Origin: Candidatus Desulfosporosinus nitrosoreducens
Lineage (GTDB): Bacteria > Bacillota > Desulfitobacteriia > Desulfitobacteriales > Desulfitobacteriaceae
Direction of reading: 5' to 3'
Length of the DNA stretch: 35,433 nucleotides
Assembly: GCF_030954495.1 (NCBI RefSeq)
Contig: NZ_JAVHUW010000010.1
Span: 1 to 35,433 of the forward strand
Both the position numbers and the translations under genes were made by a program. The notes below the pieces were generated by a model that saw only the letters and a program-made list of their open reading frames with translations, had not been told where the DNA came from and did not search any database. Below are positions 30,342-35,433 of this stretch, in pieces. Each line of letters starts with the position of its first letter. Position 1 is the first letter of the stretch.

Positions 30342-32987
30342 TCAATCTGTTATCGTCAATTTAACACTTCCTGAAGGCGGCCCGACTCCTGAGCCGTTGC
30401 GGTTTTGGAAAGCCGCAGAGAAGACATAATCCCCGGGAATGGGAGGCTTGCCGTTTTCGGCGAGGGAGATAGAAATGGACGTTGTTTTGGAGTTGGAAGC
30501 ATTAATTGCAAAGCTTTCCACAGTGGCCTGGCCGGAACGCTGCAAGTAAAAAACCGTTGAGTCGTGGATATTGTCAGCTGGGACCGTCATAGGGATAACG
30601 GCGGTGTAGGTTTTTGGATCATAAGTCACATGACCGAGGGTTGGCGTGGGAAGAGTAGGGTCCACTTGAGAGTTATTGGTGTCCGGGGGAGCTTGGCTGT
30701 TCGAATCAGGCTCAGTTGAAGGCTCAGGCGCCAATTCGGTTGGCGGCTTGTACGGAGCTTCACTGGGTGGCCAGGTCCAAGAGGGGTCGCGATTCGGTAA
30801 ATTTAAGAAGGTTTTCGTGATGACGTTTTTGGTTTTGCTGTTTGCCAACATGTTCGGATGGTCAGCGTCGACATCCTTCTGCACCCAAACGTCGCTGACA
30901 CGAGTGGGAAGATCCCCTTGAGCCGCGATTTCAGTGGAAATAAATGCCGAGGGAGTCAGGCTGCTTGGGAGGAGCCCGGATTTTGTATCAAAGTTTCCGC
31001 TTACAATGCCGGCAGGCTCTTTAAACTCTGTTTGAACAGGGAGTTCCTGAAGAGCGACAGTCATGACCTTTTTCCAAATTTGAGCCGGGTAACTGCCGCC
31101 ATAAACATTCCGCAAATAATGTTGCCCGTCCGGGTCGGAGTCGTACCCCATCCAGACGATTCCGGTGATATTGGGGGTATATCCGGCAAACCAGGCGTCA
31201 GGATTGCCGGATTTATTGCCATATTTCACGGGGTCTAAGGATGTGGTTCCGGTCTTGCCGGCAATAGCCCAGTTGCCGATCTGAGCGCTGTAAGCCGTAC
31301 CGTCGGTGACTACGCTTCGCAGCATGTTGTTTATGATATAGGCGGTTGTTTCCTTCATAACACGGTTTTTTAAGATTTTCGGTGTAATAAGCGGGTTGTC
31401 TTTGGAATCGTTAACTTTAACGATGGCATGGGTTGTCACACTGACACCGTTGTTGGCGTAAACGCCGTAGGCTGAAGCCATATCTAAGGTTGAGACTTCC
31501 GGAGTACCCAGCGCCAGGCTTAAAACGCGGTCTTTGTCTTCCAAGGGGAGGCCTAAATTGTCTTTGCCAAATTTCCAGCCGTAATCTATCCCGATGAGAT
31601 TTAATAGTTTAACGGCATAGACATTGACCGAGTCTTCCAGGGCATAACGCATCGTAATTAAACCCTTCCACCCTTTGTCGATGGTATCAAAATCGGTGGG
31701 CGCCCAGACCTGGCCATTTCCTCCATTGTAACTTACCGGCATATCGTCGAGTACAGTTCCGGGGAAATACCCGCCTTTCTCGATGGCGGGCCCATAAACG
31801 ACTAGAGGCTTGATCGTCGATCCGGGTTGCCGCTTCGACTGCCAGGCTCGGTTTAACCCGCGTGTCGTGTATTCCCGCCCTCCGACCATCGCCAGAATTC
31901 CGCCGGAGGTTGGATCAATTACTGTCATAGCGCCTTGGATTTCCGTCTTGTCGATTCCTTTGGGAAAATTAGAGGGGTCGGCAAAGGCATCTTCGGCAGC
32001 GCTCTGAATTTTTGTGTCAATCGTTGTGTAAATCTTTAAGCCGCCACTATAAATTTGATCTGGAGTTAAGTTATAAGCTGTCTCCAATTCTTCCACAACA
32101 TAATCGACAAAATAAGGATATTTGTAGCTGGCCGCGGATACCGTTGTTTTTTGAGCTCCGCCCAGTTGATTCTTCATGGTATCCACATAAGTAAAGGGAG
32201 CATCTTTATACTGATTGTACTGGCTGGCTGTGATAAGCCCGGCATCTTTCATGACTCCGAGGACGATGTTGCGGCGATTTTTAGCCGCATCAGGATGTAC
32301 GTAAGGGTTGTATTGGCTCGGGGCTTGGGGTAATCCTGCCAGGAGCGCTATTTGGTCCGGTGTAAGATCCTTAAGATCTTCACCGAAATATGTTTTGGCT
32401 GCTGCCTGAATGCCAAAGGATGATTCACCTAAGAAAATTTTGTTGAGGTAAAATGTAAGAATCTCATCTTTCGTGTATTCGTGTTCGAGCTGCAAGGCCA
32501 GGACCGCTTCCTGAATTTTACGGGTTAGTGTTTTGGCGGTAGGATCTTCAATGAAGGCATTTCTGGCAAGCTGAACAGTGATGGTGCTGGCACCTTCTTT
32601 GGCACTTCCTGAGCGCAGGTCATTGAGTGCAGAGCCAATGATTCGAATAGGATCAATTCCGAAATGCTGATAGAAACGTTTGTCTTCAACCGCCACGAAG
32701 GTCTTTTTAACCAGGTCGGGAATCTGCGCGGATTCTACAACCTGACGGTTAACAACTCCATGTAATTGAGCAATTTGTATGTTGTTCTTGTCATAGACAT
32801 AGGAAGTTTGCTGTTGATCGCTTAAAGAGCTGGGATCCCATTTGGGGGTTTGCGCCGCAGCGATACCCACAAAGATTCCTCCGCCGATGACCGCTAAGAT
32901 AATGAGACTCACAATGGACAAGCTAACGATGCGAAGCTTCGATGACCGTTTACGACGCGGCCTCGTAGATTTTCGGGATGATGGCAT
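30342..32987 (-). CDS. Class A penicillin-binding protein (PBP1A/PonA type)
   Basis: This 881-residue bifunctional enzyme makes and cross-links peptidoglycan outside the membrane. A basic cytoplasmic N-terminus and one transmembrane helix (about 19-45) precede a GT51 glycosyltransferase domain with EDKRFYQHFGID (Glu101 catalytic), then a transpeptidase domain with the three penicillin-binding motifs: Ser390-x-x-Lys393 (GSTIKP), Ser453-Val-Asn455 and Lys578-Thr-Gly. After the enzyme come a proline-rich linker (about residues 740-790, EAPYKPPTELAPEP) and a C-terminal beta-rich domain of about 95 residues, possibly fibronectin-like. ATG at 32987 has GGAGG upstream; the longer frame to 33155 crosses a palindromic promoter region and is rejected. 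Confidence 0.93.
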   Translation of the reverse strand: MPSSRKSTRPRRKRSSKLRIVSLSIVSLIILAVIGGGIFVGIAAAQTPKWDPSSLSDQQQTSYVYDKNNIQIAQLHGVVNRQVVESAQIPDLVKKTFVAVEDKRFYQHFGIDPIRIIGSALNDLRSGSAKEGASTITVQLARNAFIEDPTAKTLTRKIQEAVLALQLEHEYTKDEILTFYLNKIFLGESSFGIQAAAKTYFGEDLKDLTPDQIALLAGLPQAPSQYNPYVHPDAAKNRRNIVLGVMKDAGLITASQYNQYKDAPFTYVDTMKNQLGGAQKTTVSAASYKYPYFVDYVVEELETAYNLTPDQIYSGGLKIYTTIDTKIQSAAEDAFADPSNFPKGIDKTEIQGAMTVIDPTSGGILAMVGGREYTTRGLNRAWQSKRQPGSTIKPLVVYGPAIEKGGYFPGTVLDDMPVSYNGGNGQVWAPTDFDTIDKGWKGLITMRYALEDSVNVYAVKLLNLIGIDYGWKFGKDNLGLPLEDKDRVLSLALGTPEVSTLDMASAYGVYANNGVSVTTHAIVKVNDSKDNPLITPKILKNRVMKETTAYIINNMLRSVVTDGTAYSAQIGNWAIAGKTGTTSLDPVKYGNKSGNPDAWFAGYTPNITGIVWMGYDSDPDGQHYLRNVYGGSYPAQIWKKVMTVALQELPVQTEFKEPAGIVSGNFDTKSGLLPSSLTPSAFISTEIAAQGDLPTRVSDVWVQKDVDADHPNMLANSKTKNVITKTFLNLPNRDPSWTWPPSEAPYKPPTELAPEPSTEPDSNSQAPPDTNNSQVDPTLPTPTLGHVTYDPKTYTAVIPMTVPADNIHDSTVFYLQRSGQATVESFAINASNSKTTSISISLAENGKPPIPGDYVFSAAFQNRNGSGVGPPSGSVKLTITD

Positions 32988-33023
32988 ACTTGAACCTCCT
33001 CTAATAAATATGAGGCTTGTGCT

Positions 33024-33054
33024 GTGTGGTATAATTCCTTGAATTATACCACAC
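33024..33054. promoter_or_regulatory. 31-bp palindrome with TATAAT in both arms, upstream of PBP gene
   Basis: GTGTGGTATAATTC and GAATTATACCACAC form perfect 14-bp arms around CTT. Each strand reads TATAAT inside its first arm, which would be a -10 box in either direction, though no good -35 box is seen at 17 bases. It lies 37 bases before the PBP start codon and fits an operator overlapping a promoter. Confidence 0.55.
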
Positions 33055-33114
33055 TTCTGCAATTCTAAGAAAATCCTTATTCTGCCTTGAAGGTAAACAG
33101 CGAATTTTGACCGG

Positions 33115-33143
33115 TTGCGGGCAGAGCGGAGACAGGGTATAAT
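33115..33143 (+). promoter_or_regulatory. Promoter of tyrS
   Basis: TTGCGG (33115-33120) and TATAAT (33138-33143) are 17 bases apart, shortly upstream of the T-box leader. Confidence 0.7.
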
Positions 33144-33165
33144 ACTAAATAACATAACATATATT

Positions 33166-33405
33166 CATAATGAGAATGGTATGATTGAGAAGGAGCTTAG
33201 CGGAAGGTCAAGAGAGTCGGTGCCGGGTGCAAACCGATCCGGAAGCTAAGGGTTACGCCTCAAGACTAGAGTTAAAAGCTCTCGGTGTGGCGCCGTTAAC
33301 GCTATAGAGCTGGATGCCTGTATTAAACCAAAGAACAGGCATTAATGTGGGTGGTACCGCGGAAGTGTTTTTTCGTCCCTCAACTTTAAGTTGAGGGATT
33401 TATTA
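33166..33405 (+). promoter_or_regulatory. T-box leader of tyrS (specifier TAC, Tyr)
   Basis: The leader shows a stem I (GCTTAGC...GCTAAG), a TAC triplet at 33254-33256 in the context GGGT-TAC-GCC, a stem III hairpin (GCCTGT/ACAGGC, 33316-33340), the T-box GTGGTACCGCGG (33351-33362) and a terminator (CCCTCAAC/GTTGAGGG, 33377-33397, with a T-rich tail). TGGT matches the ACCA end of tRNA-Tyr. Confidence 0.92.
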
Positions 33406-33476
33406 ATTTAAGCTCACCTTAGAAGAAGTTCTATAGGAATAATTAATAACAAGTTCCGTTATACACCGCCGCGACA

Positions 33477-33607
33477 TTTATCCGACTAATCTGCTCTAAG
33501 ACTCCCGCTTCGGCAAGCGGTGAGTTAAGAGCGGCTAAGTCCCTGGATAAGTGCGACTAAGGTTCAGATGGAGTTAAAACTCCGCCTGAATCAAGTCTTC
33601 TTTATCC
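33477..33607 (-). repeat. Structured interspersed repeat, copy 4 (inverted)
   Basis: This copy is in the opposite orientation to copies 1-3. It lies between the tyrS T-box terminator and the tyrS ribosome site, so it is inside the tyrS leader when the T-box reads through. It keeps GGATAAAG at the 5' end, CCGCTT/AAGCGG with the GCCG loop, and GGATAAA at the 3' end. It has two substitutions in the first hairpin and lacks the AGC before the final GGATAAA. Confidence 0.85.
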
Positions 33608-33646
33608 TCAAATAGCTACGATTAAAAGTATATGGAGGTATTCGCT

Positions 33647-34912
33647 ATGGATTTATTTCAGGATTTAAAAGACCGAGGCCTTATTTATCAGCATACAGAC
33701 GAGCAAGCTCTTCGCAAACGTCTGGATTCCGGTCCTATCACCTTATATTGTGGATTTGACCCTACCGCTGATAGTCTGCACATAGGGAGCTTGCTGCCTA
33801 TTTTGATTCTGAAGCGCTTTCAATTGGCTGGACATAAGCCTATTGCTTTGGTTGGCGGAGGAACTGGCTTGATCGGGGACCCAAGCGGTAAAGTCTCCGA
33901 GAGAGTACTTAATCCTAAAGAGATTGTGGAGCAGTGGGCTGGGAAGATTAAAAATCAGCTTAGTCATTTTTTGGATTTTGAAAGAGAGGAAAATCCCGCA
34001 ATAATAGCTAACAATTACGATTGGTTAGGATCTCTTCAGGTCATAGAATTTTTGCGGGATGTTGGTAAGAATTTCCCCTTGGGTGCTATGTTGGCTAAGG
34101 ATTCTGTTGAGACAAGGATGAGCAAAGGAATATCCTACACGGAATTCAGTTATATGATTCTGCAATCCTATGACTTTATGAAACTTAATGAACTGTATGG
34201 CTGCGAAATGCAAGTAGGCGGAAGTGACCAATGGGGAAATATTACGGCAGGGATCGAGTTGATTCGCCGTACCTCTGTTGACCAGGCAAAAGAAGTACAT
34301 GGTTTGACAATACCTCTCGTTACCAAAAGTGATGGTGTGAAATTTGGGAAAACAGAAAGCGGAGCGGTTTGGTTAGATTCTCAAAAGACCTCTCCGTATA
34401 AATTCTATCAGTTTTGGCTCAATACGGATGATCGTGACGTTGTTAAATTCCTGAAATATTTCACGTTTATGTCCATCGCAGAAATTGCTGTTTTAGCTGA
34501 AGGAGTTGAAAAAGAACCTGAGAAGAGGAAAGCTCAGCGGGCATTGGCTACGGAGGTTACCAAACTGGTTCATGGACAAAAAGCGCTTGAACGGGCTGAA
34601 AAAATAACCGGCGCTCTCTTCGGAGGAGGATTAAAGGATCTTTCTGCGTCGGAGATTGAAGAAGGATTTAGCGATGTACCCTCTGCCACGCTGGACAGCC
34701 CTGAGATTGGGTTTGTTGACTTATTGGTGCAAGCAGGCGTGGTCACTTCGAAGCGCCAGGCCAGGGAGGCGATCGAGAATGGGGCGATCTACATTAATGA
34801 CTTGCGCTGTTCCGACCTGGAAACATCCGTGCCTCAATTAGAGCGCTTGGGTGGCCAGTATCTTGTTGTACGGCGGGGAAAGAAAAATTATTATCTTATT
34901 AAATTCAAGTGA
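33647..34912 (+). CDS. tyrS: Tyrosyl-tRNA synthetase
   Basis: This 421-residue class I synthetase charges tRNA-Tyr. It has the HIGH-type motif CGFDPTADSLHIGSL near residue 36, the tyrosine-binding YTEFSYMILQSYDF and QVGGSDQWGNI segments, the KMSKS-type loop KFGKTESG near 230, and a C-terminal S4-like RNA-binding domain from about residue 355. ATG at 33647 has GGAGGT eight bases upstream, whereas the in-frame ATG at 33632 would begin within that site. It is controlled by its T-box leader, which also contains repeat copy 4. Confidence 0.97.
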   Translation: MDLFQDLKDRGLIYQHTDEQALRKRLDSGPITLYCGFDPTADSLHIGSLLPILILKRFQLAGHKPIALVGGGTGLIGDPSGKVSERVLNPKEIVEQWAGKIKNQLSHFLDFEREENPAIIANNYDWLGSLQVIEFLRDVGKNFPLGAMLAKDSVETRMSKGISYTEFSYMILQSYDFMKLNELYGCEMQVGGSDQWGNITAGIELIRRTSVDQAKEVHGLTIPLVTKSDGVKFGKTESGAVWLDSQKTSPYKFYQFWLNTDDRDVVKFLKYFTFMSIAEIAVLAEGVEKEPEKRKAQRALATEVTKLVHGQKALERAEKITGALFGGGLKDLSASEIEEGFSDVPSATLDSPEIGFVDLLVQAGVVTSKRQAREAIENGAIYINDLRCSDLETSVPQLERLGGQYLVVRRGKKNYYLIKFK

Positions 34913-34973
34913 TACGGTTTAATTAGGTCTGGCGAATGAGAGATTAATTTGCGCATACTCAAATCACTAAATT

Positions 34974-35010
34974 ATGGAACTGTGGATTTTTCTGCAGTTC
35001 CATTACTTAT
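34974..35010 (+). terminator. Possible terminator after tyrS
   Basis: ATGGAACTG and CAGTTCCAT form a nine-bp stem, but the tail (TACTTATG) is only weakly T-rich. Confidence 0.5.
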
Positions 35011-35136
35011 GCTTGCAAAGCAACTATTATTTATGATAATAGTTGTATTTACGTCCTAAAACAGCAAGGTATAGCTGATTAGCGATAGAAAATATTTCCT
35101 TTTAACAAAGAACAACAACAATCGTTAAAAAAGCTG

Positions 35137-35165
35137 TTGACAAGACAAAAATCAAATGTTAATAT
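35137..35165 (+). promoter_or_regulatory. rRNA promoter P1
   Basis: TTGACA (35137-35142) and TAATAT (35160-35165) with 17-base spacing, the upstream member of a tandem pair in front of the rRNA operon. Confidence 0.75.
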
Positions 35166-35241
35166 ATCTAAGTGCCACACAACAAAACGCCAAGCGCAAA
35201 CACGCTTAAGCTGATGAAATCAGGAACAAGTTATTCTAGTA

Positions 35242-35270
35242 TTGACATCACTGAATTGTAATGTTAAAAT
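35242..35270 (+). promoter_or_regulatory. rRNA promoter P2
   Basis: TTGACA (35242-35247) and TAAAAT (35265-35270) with 17-base spacing. The promoter is bracketed by a seven-bp inverted repeat, CAGGAAC (35221-35227) and GTTCCTG (35274-35280), followed by a TGCCA/TGGCA hairpin. Confidence 0.8.
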
Positions 35271-35299
35271 ACAGTTCCTGCCAAAGTAAAGTGGCAAGA

Positions 35300-35422
35300 T
35301 AATCTATGGTCTTTGAAAACTAAACAACAAGGACAGCCAATGAGAGGGACTCGCAAGAGTTCCAAAAAGAATCATGAAATCATGAGCAAGATATCAACTT
35401 CTACTGAAGAAGTGAAATAGCT
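35300..35422 (+). other. 16S rRNA leader with boxA-like sequence
   Basis: GGTCTTTGAAAACT near 35308 is the boxA-like antitermination sequence found ahead of Firmicute rRNA genes. The remainder is the processed leader up to the 16S 5' end. Confidence 0.7.
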
Positions 35423-35433
35423 TTTTTGGAGAG
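35423..35433 (+). rRNA. 16S rRNA, first bases only (cut by window edge)
   Basis: The window ends in TTTTTTGGAGAG, which is how Firmicute 16S rRNA begins (TTGGAGAGTTTGATCCTGGC). Only about 11 bases are inside. The tandem promoters and boxA-like leader just upstream support the call. The exact mature end is approximate. Confidence 0.75.

Noticed and set aside
33001..33155. 56-residue N-terminal extension of the PBP
   Set aside because: It crosses the palindromic promoter region, and a strong GGAGG site defines the start at 32987 followed by a normal basic N-terminus and membrane helix.

Overview
The window looks like the chromosome of a low-to-mid GC, endospore-forming anaerobic Firmicute of the Peptococcaceae type (Desulfosporosinus/Desulfitobacterium-like). 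The reasons are three T-box leaders on aminoacyl-tRNA synthetase genes, the sporulation-linked ytxC gene next to thrS, the infC-rpmI-rplT / pheS-pheT-zapA / mutS2 gene order of Firmicutes, strong Shine-Dalgarno sites, and a DMSO-reductase-type molybdoenzyme operon. The genus is an inference from these features; no marker gene was compared with a database.

Layout. 1-840: AT-rich DNA, a 5S rRNA-like remnant carrying extra hairpins, and an unrecognised ORF. 845-4568: a seven-repeat YCF48-type lipoprotein, an 830-base intergenic region (one copy of a structured repeat, a perfect 30-bp inverted repeat, and a 40-residue zinc-finger-like gene), a two-helix membrane protein and a family-2 glycosyltransferase. 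4648-5418: a seven-tRNA operon with a consensus promoter and a terminator. 5545-10342 (minus strand): a molybdopterin oxidoreductase operon (catalytic A, Fe-S B, membrane C, chaperone D), followed by a palindrome-rich intergenic region. 11118-13428: arginine-type decarboxylase plus spermidine synthase. 13795-15773: MgtC-like membrane protein and YtxC. 15770-24651: translation genes in order: T-box thrS, autoregulated infC-rpmI-rplT, an RNA methyltransferase, T-box pheST, and zapA. 24719-30187: two repeat copies, a long U32 peptidase and mutS2. 30342-32987 (minus): a class A penicillin-binding protein. 33115-34912: T-box tyrS with a fourth repeat copy in its leader. 35137-35433: tandem rRNA promoters, a leader, and the first bases of a 16S rRNA gene cut by the window edge.

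How it works together. Most of the right half is translation machinery regulated by RNA: three synthetases sense their uncharged tRNAs (specifier codons ACC, TTC and TAC are visible), and IF3 starts at AUU behind a leader terminator. The left half is accessory metabolism: one anaerobic respiratory enzyme, polyamine synthesis and envelope glycan synthesis.

The least explained content is an interspersed, roughly 133-base, two-hairpin repeat present in four copies (2149, 24719, 24988 and, inverted, 33477). One stem pair shows a compensatory base change. It is the best candidate here for an undescribed RNA or mobile element. Many start codons differ from the longest open frame; the reasons are given gene by gene.
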